Source of the DNA: Atopsyche davidsoni
Lineage: Eukaryota > Arthropoda > Insecta > Trichoptera > Hydrobiosidae
Assembly (NCBI GenBank): GCA_022113835.1
Contig: JAILWY010000008.1
Coordinates: 1,356,001-1,420,000, forward strand
Direction of reading: 5' to 3'
Length of the DNA: 64,000 nt
Under the pieces are notes generated by a model, which was given only the letters and a program-made list of their open reading frames with translations, ran no database searches and was not told the origin of the DNA. Below, in pieces: positions 24,976 to 35,735 of this stretch. The number at the start of each line of letters is the position of its first letter. Position 1 is the stretch's first letter. The translations under genes and the position numbers were made by a program.

Positions 24976-26938
24976 TAAAATGGAGTATTACAAAATAAAT
25001 ACCAGTTCCATTAATTAATGTTAAATCCTTATTGCTTATTATAATCAAATATTTGACATCAAGAATTTTTAATACTTTCATGTTTACTATGTGTCTTATG
25101 GTATTTGTTTTGCTCAACTAAATAACAAGAATAAATTTAAACATGTAACTTTAATAAATATCGAATAGAAATTTCCACGCATAAAATATGTTCTGGATAG
25201 CAATATTTATCATATTTATATTTATGATTCGTGAAATTTCGTATGTTATAAGTAGTTGTTTGTGAAATTCAATAAATTTATCAGATTCGGAAAGTTTTGT
25301 ATTGGTAAAATGAAACTTTGAAACAGAGAAATAATAAATATTACTATTATAGGTTGAATTTGTTTGAAATATTTATGAACAGCGTATAAATAATGATCAA
25401 GAGAAAATAAAAATTCCAATATTTTTGGCCAAGTATTAATTTACATACAAATTGCAAATAATCCTGTAAAAATCTTCTTAAAAGTAAATATACAACCTTA
25501 AAATACAGTTTATCTCCAGCAAATTGCTTGAATTTATAAGACTCTAGAATCAAACGACAAATATAAATTATATATGTTCGTAATGTCTTAGCCAACCGGC
25601 TGTTCTTATTTGTTGGATTTTTTCCACACAGTTTTCGCTTTAAGACAATTCAGGGTCTACCTAGGGTCAGATTTTTTTATATGTGTGTAAATATAATTTT
25701 AAATAATATACAAAACAATGAGATATCATTTACTTTTACTAAAAACTTTTTTTATTCTTAATTGAGTATAATTCACTTAATAATCGAAAGTAACTACAAA
25801 TAAATTTAGACATTGTGAACATCTAACTTGAAGTTGTTTCTCGTTTGTTCTATTTTGTATGTAAAATTAAACCAAATCATAAAATATCAGTTAGTTATGT
25901 TAACGTAAAACACTTATTTAATTTATTGTTTAATAAATTTTTATATTACTCCAAAAAATATATAAAAAGGTAATGGTAGTTTCTTTATATTTAATGTAAT
26001 ATTTTTTCATTTCAATTTAAAAAATAAATTATCAAACCACTTCGGCCGAATAACTCAGAAAATATCTCATTTTTATACAATCATCTCGAGCCCTCAGCAA
26101 GAAGGTTTGCAAAAAATAATATTACTATGAAGAAATCATCGAAAATAACAGTTAGGGGTTTATAAAAGCAACTGGAGTGCTCGACCTCACTTGAGGAGAT
26201 TCGACAAAATTTACCGAAGACTCCACGCAGGCCAAATTTAAGTATTTTCACTAGAGACGTTCAAGATTAAAGTACAATTTGTTATAAAAAATATATATAT
26301 TAAAATGAGAGACTCACATACAAATAGACGAAAATTACCGTGAAATCTTTTTGCAAAATGTGTCCACAAGCACTGACTATAAAACAAGCCTTTTTTACTG
26401 TATGTGGGCAATATAAGTCAACCGATATGAAATCATTTTATTTAGCTTCAATTTCAAACTTTTCAATGTTGGCAAAACTAGTTCAACTCATCACTTAATA
26501 TTCCTCTTATAAAAAGAATATCATTAAACAAATCCACAGTACTTTCGGTCAAAAATATCGTAAATATACATTATAATTATTCACGTCAAAGCTCTTACAG
26601 TCTTAAAATATTTAAAAAAATATATATTTATTTTTTTTCAGTGTTGCTATTTTAAATAATAACGAAACACAAAAATCGCATCCTCGTTGCATGAATTTCG
26701 TTTGCCGTTAATTTGTAGCAACGAACACGTTGGCAATTTAACTGTGGTTTTGCAAGAGTTATTCAAGCAGGTGATTTTGGGTTTGTTTGTTAAATTAAAT
26801 GTTAAATTATTTCTCAAAACCAAAAATATATTATTCGATCACAGTTAATGAGTTGCTGACAGTTGTAAATATCTGTTTAATTGAACGGTCTGTGATATTT
26901 TCATGGAATAAATATAGTATACTATATTTTAGTATTTT
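24976..26938. other. AT-rich DNA with one TATA-like core promoter candidate
   Basis: No gene seen; the minus frame 25347-25595 is AT-driven. At 26161-26168 TATAAAAG lies about 28 bp upstream of CTCACTTG (A at 26189), a loose initiator match. CCTCACTTGAGG also contains an NK2-type TCAAGTG site on the minus strand. The 26040-26260 patch is GC-richer. No transcript follows recognisably. Confidence 0.4.
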
Positions 26939-27122
26939 AGAGTAAAATACTTGTATGATTTTCCACATATTCGTTTTTATTTGTGACCGGTTTCGCCAAC
27001 TTTTCACGTTAGCATTATAAAACAGAGTGGAAATGTGGAAAATAAATCAAGTATTTTACTCAAAAATATTAAAATTGAATTCCACCAAGTACTCTCTGTC
27101 ACAAATATTGAATTTCTGAATG
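26939..27122 (-). mobile_element. Foldback repeat family, copy A
   Basis: Terminal inverted segments GAGTAAAATACTTG (26940-26953) and its complement (27048-27061) are perfect over 14 bp. A second perfect 11-bp pair, ATTTTCCACAT (26958-26968) and its complement (27033-27043), nests inside. The right flank to 27122 is also shared with copy B at 34600-34662 (for example ATTCCACCAAGTACTCTC), so the repeat unit extends beyond the foldback. Two copies about 7.5 kb apart with this much shared sequence show a dispersed family. A hammerhead-like core lies in the loop (separate entry). Confidence 0.8.
26940..27061 (-). ncRNA. Decayed type I hammerhead ribozyme candidate (copy A)
   Basis: Read on the minus strand: helix I is formed by the nested inverted segments (14 bp and 11 bp, separated by internal loops) closed by TGT/ACA. 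Then comes TTTATAA (27015-27021) where CUGAUGA is expected. Helix II is GCTAAC/GTTGGC (27008-27013 with 26995-27000), 6 pairs including one wobble, around a 7-nt loop. An intact GAAA follows (26991-26994), then helix III ACCGGT and the GTC cleavage triplet ending at 26985. An extra base sits between the core strand and helix II. Helix III is palindromic with no loop, as in minimal hammerheads that act as dimers. Three core positions differ from consensus, so activity is unlikely. The assignment is inference from secondary structure. Confidence 0.5.
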
Positions 27123-30100
27123 AATATATGTATAAATAGAATTTCTAAAAAAAGCCTGAACGTTTCTTTCATCTTAGAATGTTGTTAATTGAAATTTAAT
27201 TGAATAATAAATTTATTTATATAATAAATGGGTAAAAAAAAAGTTTAATATTTTACATGGATTAAAATTTGTTTGGGATAAAAACCAATCAAACGTAGTA
27301 TCTTGAGTTATTTTGTGTATATTTTTAGTAAAAAATACATAAAAGTTACCTTTTGTTATACACAAAATAAAATAAATGTTTGTTGTGATAAAAAGGTATA
27401 AATGCACGCTGAACATGTTATATGGACAAACCGAACCGTATTCATTACTAAGCTTAATAAATAATTTCAAAGGCAGGTTCTCATTCAGGTTAGACCCCAG
27501 GGTCCATCATCAAACCCTTTCAAAAGTCCAGACCGCGGCATCTCCCTCGTCGTCCCGGACATGTGCCTCCAACACAACCCCTAATTCTTTATATTCACAG
27601 TGCTTTTTATTTCAAATCAGGGTGTAATTCACCTCCATCAGAGGGGTTTCCATTTAAACTCGTTAAATTAAAAACGTATCGCTTTGAGTGCTTTATCCCT
27701 TGCCACATTCGACGTTTTCACACAATGTAATAGTGATGGGATGAATTCGACTCTCTTTGCTTGAACTTTTCTATAAAAGATCCGCCTAGTTGAAAAATAC
27801 GTTTATTGAGTTATTCGAAAATACCCACCCATTTTCATAATAAGGTTTTATAACGAAATTATTTAGTTTTAAAATACCCCAAAAATCGGCATTATATATC
27901 TTCTCTTAAAAATAAACAAAATGGTATCAATTTCCATTTATAATAAAATCAACAGAAATCAGTTTTAATTTTAATAACTCTCTTTCCAAAACTGATTGAA
28001 AAATACTACAAGTTATATGATCTGAGTATCGATTATTTATAAAAATGATTTGATATTCTGTAACTGTAAATGATTAACGAAATGTAAGCATAAATCACAA
28101 TGAACGAAGAGAGAATTATAATTTTGTAAAATATGATTTGAGTGATTTGTCAATTTAAAATTGAATGTATTTGAGGGATTGATTTGAGTACTGAACTGAA
28201 TGAATGTTAAATAAAACCAAAATTAAAATAATGACAAAATATGTTTAAGTGCAAAAAATGCTAGATTAAATGTGAATTATAAAATTTTTCATTAACTATT
28301 TTTTTAAACACATTTATTTGCAATTATGTTTTTATGCAATAAAATAATTTTATGATGTGATTTTGAAATTGAAATAAATTGCCACAATAATCAAATTAAG
28401 TTGAATCAGTTGGAAAATATATCACGATATTTTTTATAAACTAAAAATGCACAATATTTACTAATATAAAAAGTCGTTGCTTGTGAACTCAATAATTTCT
28501 TTTTTGCACAAAGCAATAACAAATTTACAAAATATTAAAGAACTTTTTGATGCATTAAACAATAAGAATGTGCATACGAGTAAGATATAAAAAATATATA
28601 TATATAAAAGCATTTTTGTCACAAAAGGGCTTTTTCAAAATCTGAATGGTCTAAAGAAGCTCGTAACAAGTAAAGTAAAGTTTTAGCTATAAAAAAATGT
28701 GTTATTTTTTTAAAATTTATTCTTTTTCGTTAAGACCATTTGTTTAAATCTCTCGTTTGTCAATTTATGTAAAATAAAAATACGTGTAAAGTTAGCTTTC
28801 TGTATTTACCGATGAAGCTGTTTTCATTTACATCGTTGCGAGTACTTTTGAACAACTTCAAAGTAAACTTCTCAAATTCAATATTAAAATTTTATTTTCG
28901 CAAGGTAACTTGTCAATCTCATTTCATGGATTTTCTAGCGAGTAATTCGTAACAACCTTTATTGAGATGTACTGGTGTATTTTTATTGTATATATTTTTT
29001 TAAATTTATAGCATTTTCTTTTTTTTGAGTTTCAGTGAATTCTAATTAATGTATTTTGTGAAGTAACTAGGTTTAATTAAAAAAATTCGACGTTCCACGG
29101 GCTAAAAAAGACAATCAAGACTTTAACTAAAATGAAACAATTAGTATTAGCTCGATTTTATTATTAAAAAAAATTCGCGTACCTATTAACGACTAACTGT
29201 TTTATTTATTTATCTACTTGATATTCCCGTCAAAATGGTTTTATTAGCAATATTTATTTTGTATTTGCAATAATATATTTGAGCGTCAGAATGAAAAGCA
29301 AACTTAAAATGAGATTGAGATCGTTTTTATCATGAACACTTTTGCCTGACGTAACTAAAAGTTAAGCGCTCATAAATAAAAGTTATGGTAAACACTCAGT
29401 AATTTGGCTTTTCAAATGTATTAAAATGTTTAAATTGATTATGTTCATATAAAAAAATACAGATACGCACTACAAAAATAAAGCTATATTAGCTCACATA
29501 GTCATAATTATAAAAAAATAAATAAAACTGGTTTCTAGTTCGTTAAAAATAATCACGTATTGTTAGCAAAAAATCTACACACTTACCATTATAATAATAT
29601 TGAAATCATTTTCCACTCTACTTCTCAGAAGAAAACTTTGGCAAATGGAAAAGCATTTTGAAACGCCTTGGGGGAGAAATAATGAAAAAAATTGACAAAT
29701 CCAACGATTGGCTGGGTTATTTTTCCCGTGAAGACTTGAGGTAACTTTTTCAGATATTACGTAACTAAAATCCAAAGCGAGGCTTTGATTTTTCTGTTTG
29801 TTGAACTGTATTCAATGACCATTGTATCGGAACATTATTCTATTCGTTTATGATGATCTTTGAGAAATAATTATTATTTATATATATTAATCGATAATAT
29901 CAAAAATTGATTATTCCAATGCCTGAATTATTTTCGAAAGCTTGGAAAAGCAGATTCAAACCAGAAATTTTATGTATTTTTTTTGTACAATCTATAACTT
30001 TGAAAACTTCTTTTATTGTTTCTAGTCTCTTTTCCAGAAGTATTTAACAGGCATAAAAAATTAAACCTGTTTAAATACTTTATTTTATATTTTCAATATA

Positions 30101-31778
30101 TGTTGTTTTTTTTTGCATTCAAAATGTCATAATATCTTTCAGTTCTTCCAGTTCATTTTTTAATTCAAATTAAATATATTTATTTCTTATAATTATAGCC
30201 CCAGAATTAAATATCTCTTATTTAAAATGGGGTGGAGAGGGGGGAATACAGGGAAACGATATTTTTTTTGGGAACCATTTATGACATAAATGTATTTTTA
30301 ATGACCCTTCGTGGTTATCGTGGTAGCCAGTACGTGAATGTTTAGTACTATAACTTTTCAATTAACAATAGTAGACTGCCGTTTAAGTGATTTAGAATTG
30401 TATTAATATTCTGCACGTTAGTTAGAACATTAATACAGTTACTGAGAAGAGGATTCCATCCTAGATCTGAGAACTTCTAGGTGGCTAATAATTCCGAGCT
30501 AAGCAACACACTGAGTAGGCCAAAGTTATTTTTAATCTAATTTAAATGGATTTTTTTTTTAATAAATCAAAAATAACTGCGAATTGTAAAATTTTATTAA
30601 ATTTAACTTTAAATTTGATTTCGAATATGAATATTTATGTCTTTCATTTCATTTAACGAACAAATATATATAGTAATCGATACGTAATCTATCAACAATT
30701 TGGCTTTCGATTTGTATTATTTAAAATGAAATACTTCAAATTTAATAAATGTGTCATAAAAAAGTGTTCTTAGCAACATAAAAAGGGAATAATATGTAAT
30801 TTTGTTAAATGGTTGTAAAAAATTAAATTCAAAGGTATAAATTTATATTTATATAGTCGCTTTGAATAGGAATAATTTTTTTGAACGTCATTTACACAAT
30901 TACAACTTTACGTTTTACACCATAAAAAAGCACACTCTTACTCAATAATTAATATCGAGGATTTTTTTAATAAGATGATTCTACAACTTTGAGACATTGG
31001 GTGTATTGTAATTTATCACTGCTTGAAACAAAACACCGTAAAACAGTAACACTGGAAATAATTGTAACGGCAAAGAATTCCACCCTTAAGGAATTTGCTT
31101 CATTAACATCATTTGCCCTTAAAAAAAAACAAATTACCCGGGGTGCTTAAACCCTTGAAGCCCGCCTTTATTATCTCGAAAGAACCAGTGAACTCTGAGA
31201 AACTGAAAACACTTGAAGCAGAGGCGCTCTGTAAAATGAAACATTCGCATAAAAGAACGCAATTTTTATTTATTTGTTTATGAGACTTTTTGGTAAGAGC
31301 TTTTGGGTATTTGATCTAAAGCGTAACTTACAGTCAATCAAGTTGCCACTTTTTACAAAACCTGAGAATATTTCAGCTTTGAAGTTGTTGTGACGACGAT
31401 TTGCGCTTTTTTTAAACCTCACAAATAAATATAAAAAACTCACGTCTATTTATACCTAAATTGATTACGTAAAAATACGTACAAAATAAAATATTAAATG
31501 ACTTCTTAATTTATTGTACGTTTGATCGTTTTTTTTATTATCACTATCGCAGGATAAGTCTGTTTAAAATATATCTATTTACGCATGGAATAACAAAAAA
31601 AAGTCTTGAAATAATAACAACAGTTTTAATACACCTGGTTTTGAAATATGTATGAAGGTTTTTTCTTGGGTGCTTGTAAACCATTTTTTTCAGTGTGTGG
31701 TTTACAGCTCGTGAAAAGTAAAACTTAAATGTAGCGTGAAAGTAGATTCAACCATCCACTCTTGTTGGTGTATGACCT
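27123..31778. other. AT-rich noncoding DNA
   Basis: No gene found. A GC-richer patch at 27480-27760 falls inside a frame (27376-27627) without domains. 31060-31260 is another mild island. The 29575-29775 minus frame has no features. Elsewhere the sequence is low-complexity A/T with short homopolymers. Confidence 0.6.
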
Positions 31779-31845
31779 ACTTTATTAGTTGAGTTGGTAG
31801 CCCACTTGCTGTTTTACAGGTTCCTTCTGAAAGGTGATTTCTTGA
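31779..31845 (+). mobile_element. tRNA-like A box (SINE remnant candidate)
   Basis: TAGTTGAGTTGG (31786-31797) matches the Pol III A box TRGCNNAGYNGG at 11 of 12 positions and continues as TAGCCC. A partial B box beginning GGTTC lies at 31819, 33 bp downstream, which is closer than in a standard tRNA. No cloverleaf can be drawn. It may be an old tRNA-derived repeat or chance. Confidence 0.25.
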
Positions 31846-32187
31846 AGGATACTTGCAATGCTTACGTGTTATTCGCGCTTTGGAGGTGATGGAATTTTGC
31901 TACTATAACAATAACAAGGAGTGAAATTTTACTTCCATAATTTTTTTGTAATTTAATCATTCATAAAACGACATTATAAATCCTCATAATAACCCTATAC
32001 CTTCGCAGATATTGCCAGATGATAATTTTCAATGGTTTAAGTCTAACTATGAGAAAATTGTAAATGAAAATTTCATAACACAAACTGTTGCTGATAAATA
32101 AATGGTTTCATAAATATTTAAATGATTTTATTTTAAGTCTCATATGTGAATCGATAACCAAACATCGGGATTTTTCAATACATTTTA

Positions 32188-32220
32188 TTTTATTTGTGAA
32201 GGGTTTCGCTTTGGCATTAG
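32188..32220 (-). mobile_element. Truncated relic of the hammerhead-like repeat family
   Basis: On the minus strand this reads TAATGCCAA, then GCGAAACC, then TCACAAATAAA, matching the core of copies A and B (TAATGCCAAC...GGCGAAACC..TCACAAATAAA) but lacking the middle of helix II. The outer inverted ends are not recognisable. It implies a third, older insertion between copies A and B. Confidence 0.45.
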
Positions 32221-33735
32221 AAAAGAAAAAATTGTAAAATTAACAGTTGGTTTGATTTTCCGTTTATTTTACAAATATTTAATATTTTTGAGAGAGAACA
32301 CTTCATGGAATTCTATTTTCATATTAATATTAAAATCCTTTTTTGATTTTTTATTAATAAATATAAATATTAAAGTGAATAGGACGAGTCTTGATGGGCT
32401 CTATTCGGGCGACGGGCGCAGACTGAAACCAACGTTTTTGTTCAATATTTTAATACTACCCACGTTTTTACAACTTTAACGATAGATTTATTATGAAGGC
32501 TGACTCTGTAGTGAAACTAATCATAAATTATTTTTGCCACGTATCGCATACCTACCGCAATTCCCGGTTCAGAGACAATTTCCATGCAAATGTGAGGCAA
32601 AATATTTTTGTATCCCCGTGAGGCGTGCGAAACCGCTGGCCGGCGAACACATTGTCAACAGAAACGTACCCCTGATAAATTATTCGCCCTGCCATCAACA
32701 TGCTAAAATATATGCTTATTTTGTAAAACATAAACATACTTCATAAAAAAATATATTTTTTAATCACAAAAAATGGTTTGATCGGATGATCTTTTAAGTG
32801 CAGTGTTTGCTCCTTGGTTTTGTAAAAAATGGCAACTTTTAATTTGTGGTTCTTATTTGATAGTTTCGTTTTAATTTTTTTTTTGATGTCGAACTTCATT
32901 AACCCTATAGCATATTACATATATTTAAATTGTATTTTATAAATACAATAAAATAATGGCTTTATCAGTTTTTTTTGTACATATTATACGCTTTTCATTG
33001 ACCAAGGCTATAAACACATTATGATATTCCATTGTATTTGATTTGTGGTTATTTCTTATATGGTAGATTTCGTTATGATGATTCAATTATTTTGACTTTA
33101 GTTTTGAATATCAATTATCCATTATTTTATTTAACCATTATTTTACGTATTTTCTTTAAAATATTTTTTTTGAGTCGTCTTTGTAGTAAGAAAAACCATC
33201 GTAATTACAATTTCAACATCAACAGTTCAATCGGTGAGTCTCAATATAAAACTTTATACATACGGTGGTTCAGCGTTCATTGATCAACGATAATCTAAAG
33301 TTTTGATCCACTTTGAGCATTTTTGTTTCAAAATCAAATGCATAAAATATCGGTTATTATAAAAAGACGAAAACTCCTGAGGAAAACAGCCCCCTTTTAG
33401 TTATTTTTTGTGTAAATCAAAGCACTAGTTCAAACAGTTTTCCTTTTTATTGTGTATATATTATTTTTGTTTTTCCACTTTCATCTTTTCACCATATTGC
33501 AGGATGATTTCATATGTATGCTAGTTTGCAAAATACTTTTTCAAGACAATTGAAAAAACGACGAATGAAAAATATAATATACATAAAAGATTTTCTTTCG
33601 GGAGTTGTTACTCGCGGCCTGTATCAAATGGCAGTCTTAAGTTTCTTGATTTGTTACTGTAAAAGACGAGGTTGAGAGAAATATGGCTGTTCTTGACAAG
33701 CAGCTGATGTATGAAGGAAGAAGAAGTAATGATTC
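32221..33735. other. AT-rich DNA with island at 32530-32700
   Basis: Frames at 32252-32479, 32534-32746 and 32552-32737 (minus) and 33032-33283 have no recognisable domain. The island 32530-32700 is CpG-bearing (GCTGGCCGGCGAAC) and opens frames on both strands, which is expected for such composition. Nothing further is seen. Confidence 0.5.
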
Positions 33736-33800
33736 ATGACTCACTTCCTTTCCAGGTAATATCGGAAACGTTCGGAAAACATCGGAGCGCGTCGGGACAA
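33736..33800. promoter_or_regulatory. Four TCGGR motifs phased at exactly 10 bp, beside an AP-1 site
   Basis: TCGGA occurs at 33761, 33771 and 33781 and TCGGG at 33791, each exactly 10 bp apart, so all face the same side of the helix. TGACTCA, an AP-1/Maf-type site, lies at 33736-33742. This sits in a GC-richer island (33600-33850). It could be a microsatellite-like decamer array or a cluster of sites for one factor. Confidence 0.4.
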
Positions 33801-33984
33801 ATGAATCCCATGTCATATGATGTCAGAATAATAAACGCAGTAGTGTCATTTAAACTAACAACCAGTATTATTTAATTCTAATTCATTTTGATATTGTTAG
33901 TAACATAAGTCCTTAAATTTGGGTTTTACTCGGCTGAAGAAATCTTGTTTTTATGGTTGTTTGATAAATTAAAAAACACCCACG

Positions 33985-34280
33985 ATAAGATATCTTCATT
34001 CGTTGCCTCTCTTCATAGGAGGTTGGTAAGTTTTTCCTTGAACTTGTCTCTATCTCTATCTGATATCCAGTCACTGGGGCAAATCCCGCATCCACGTGAA
34101 CTTCCTTCTTTCAATGCCTCTTTTTCCTTGGATTTTCCCTTAGACAATCAGCTGGGGGATTCCATACTTATTGTTGCGAAAAATGTGGCCAAAATACGAG
34201 ACCATTCGCTTCTTTACCAACGTCAAGAGTTCCCTTTCTTTGCGCATTCTGTGCAAGACTCTTTCATTTGTGACATGGTC
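33985..34280 (-). pseudogene. C-terminal tail of a non-LTR retrotransposon ORF2 (fossil, with stops)
   Basis: The minus strand from 34280 reads DHVTNERVLHRM, then KKRMVSYFGHIFRNNKYG, then LIV, a stop (34140-34142), then GKIQGKRGIERRKFTWM, and further stops from 34071-34073 on. The pattern VTNE.VL..M..ERELL..VK.R...YFGHI.RN..Y...QLI..GKI.GKRG..RRK.SWLR.LR.W is the conserved end of endonuclease-reverse transcriptase polyproteins of insect non-LTR elements. The RT domain is missing, so it is 5' truncated, and it carries at least three in-frame stops. The plus-strand frame 33945-34310 is only its antisense shadow. Confidence 0.75.
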
Positions 34281-34423
34281 ACAAACGAAAGATGTAGTTT
34301 ATTTATATAAATCGCTTTTAAACAAACATTTAAAGATGTATTATATATAGAAACTCTTAGGATAAAATAATTATAAAATATATATTATTATAACAAAATC
34401 AACACTTAAAAACAATTCTAGAA
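34281..34423. other. AT-rich spacer between retroelement fossil and foldback repeat
   Basis: About 140 bp of A/T-rich text with no feature. It may contain the 5' truncation point of the retroelement fossil. Confidence 0.5.
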
Positions 34424-34662
34424 ATATTTTTGAGTAAAATACTCGAGTGATTTTCCACATGTTCGTTTTTATTTGTGACCGGTTGCGCCAACCTTTCACG
34501 ATGGCATTATCAAACAGAGATGTCGATAATACCTGTTTGACAATGCCAACGTGAAAGGTTGGCGAAACCGGTCACAAATAAAAACGTAGTATTTTACTCA
34601 AAAATATTAAAATGAAATTCCACCAAGTACTCTCGGTCAAAAATACTGAATTTCTTAATGCT
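34424..34662. mobile_element. Foldback repeat family, copy B (inverted double unit)
   Basis: Outer arms 34424-34443 and 34588-34607 are perfect over 20 bp. Inner arms 34464-34517 and 34533-34586 are complementary over 54 bp with three mismatches, around a 15-nt loop. The left side has about 20 bp (34444-34463, including TTTTCCACAT) that the right side lacks. The sequence to 34662 matches the right flank of copy A. Copy B is therefore two core units head to head, whereas copy A has one. Confidence 0.85.
34533..34586 (+). ncRNA. Decayed hammerhead ribozyme core (copy B, plus-strand half)
   Basis: The core strand TTGACAA (34537-34543) stands in place of CUGAUGA (two changes). Then come one extra T and helix II GCCAAC (34545-34550)/GTTGGC (34558-34563), 6 perfect pairs. 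An intact GAAA follows (34564-34567), then palindromic helix III ACCGGT and the GTC triplet ending at 34573, then ACA to pair with TGT (34534-34536). The opposite half on the minus strand (34464-34517) has TTGATAA and a GAAA changed to GCAA, so it is more damaged. The C-to-T and G-to-A type changes fit decay from an active ancestor. This is structural inference. Confidence 0.5.
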
Positions 34663-34859
34663 AGAAATATAAATTTTATTAAAGGTCGTTTTTTTTATTA
34701 TGCCGTTTTGTACTGTCGCAAAAACTAGTTTTTTTAAAGAACAACATTGTTTTCAGTTGCTGTTCCGGTACGCCTCAAAAAAATCACTGATAAAAAAATG
34801 AATGAAATTTATCCAACAAGAAAAAACCGTTGTGTGAAATCACCCGTGCGTCAGGATTT

Positions 34860-35030
34860 CCAATAAGATGATGGTATTTGTTTAAGCCTAGCTCGGCCCA
34901 TCAATCTCCGAGCACCAGATGAGACATTTAGGTGAAGAACGTGATCTATGGACGCACGCAAGGGAGGGGGCGCGATACCTAGGGGAGGCTCCATCTCACC
35001 CCCTTGTGGAATCTCGGAAGATCTTTTTAT
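34860..35030 (-). mobile_element. GC-rich segment, possible 3' end of a non-LTR retroelement
   Basis: On the minus strand the segment runs GC-rich, passes GGGCCGAGCTAGGCTTAAAC and ends AAATACCATCATC (34865-34877). Short (ATC)n-type tails after such text are common at the 3' ends of insect non-LTR elements. No protein motif is readable. A simple GC island is the alternative. Confidence 0.3.
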
Positions 35031-35635
35031 TACATACCATCTGGAGTTCTAAATTATAGCAATAGAATTTCTTTGATATGTGTTTTATAAATATTTCAAT
35101 TCAATGAATTCCATTTTCTCAATAGGAACATTCTTTTGTTTTACGTTCAAAAACTGAGTTTTTAATTTTTATTAATAATTGTATATAAAATTTACATCAG
35201 ATAATGCTTAAAATTACAAAAATAGAAAATGTTAAATAATTATAAAAAAATTTTTTTTTTTAAAATGCTCGAGTTGATAAAAACATGTTTATATTGATAT
35301 AAAGTTTTTTTTTTTTATGAATATTTATTTTTTAATATAATAGTTTATGGGTACGCAAATACCAATCAGTTGGCCCCAGATCCTTGTACAACCTTCTGTT
35401 ATTCGCACCAACATCGCCAAGCTTTCTGTTATTGAATGAGCAGCTGTTTGATATATTAGTTTTCCTAACCCCCTTGTAACTCTCGAAGCAAACATTACTC
35501 ATTTTAAGAAAATAGCATAATTTATAAAGAAAATACCAAGGAAAAGTAATTCTATAAAATGGGGTTTCAAAAAGAAGGAATATGATTGACGTTTTTGTAT
35601 AAATTTACAGTAAATAACTTAATATTTCACTGATA
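35031..35635. other. AT-rich DNA with a patch at 35340-35500
   Basis: The patch contains two copies of CTTCTGTTATT/CTTTCTGTTATT about 40 bp apart (around 35393 and 35432). Apart from poly-A/T runs nothing else is seen. Confidence 0.45.
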
Positions 35636-35735
35636 ACCTTGTTGACTCAGTGCTAAGGTGATGAGCTTTCAATCAAGAGGGTTTTGGTTTGATCACTGTC
35701 GTGACAGGTAAATACCAATGTATTTACCTGTCACG
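35636..35735 (+). mobile_element. tRNA-derived SINE head
   Basis: The A box reads TGACTCAGTGCTAAGG (35643-35658), close to the TGGCTCAGTGGTAAGG found in many tRNA-derived SINEs. The B box GGTTTGATCAC (35686-35696) matches GGTTCGANNCC at 9 of 11. The A-to-B start distance is 43 bp, as in a real tRNA. The T-arm and acceptor stem do not pair, so this is not a functional tRNA. A perfect hairpin follows immediately (35700-35735), perhaps part of the SINE body. Confidence 0.55.
35700..35735. repeat. Perfect 16-bp hairpin with 4-nt loop
   Basis: CGTGACAGGTAAATAC (35700-35715) and its exact complement (35720-35735) flank the loop CAAT. Perfect arms suggest recent origin or selection. The position directly after a Pol III B box could make it the folded body of a short Pol III transcript. 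There is no T-run immediately after, so it is not an obvious Pol III or rho-independent-type terminator. Confidence 0.85.

Noticed and set aside
33945..34310. 121-codon plus-strand open frame
   Set aside because: Antisense to a clear retrotransposon tail on the minus strand; serine/leucine-rich text is the shadow of lysine/arginine codons.
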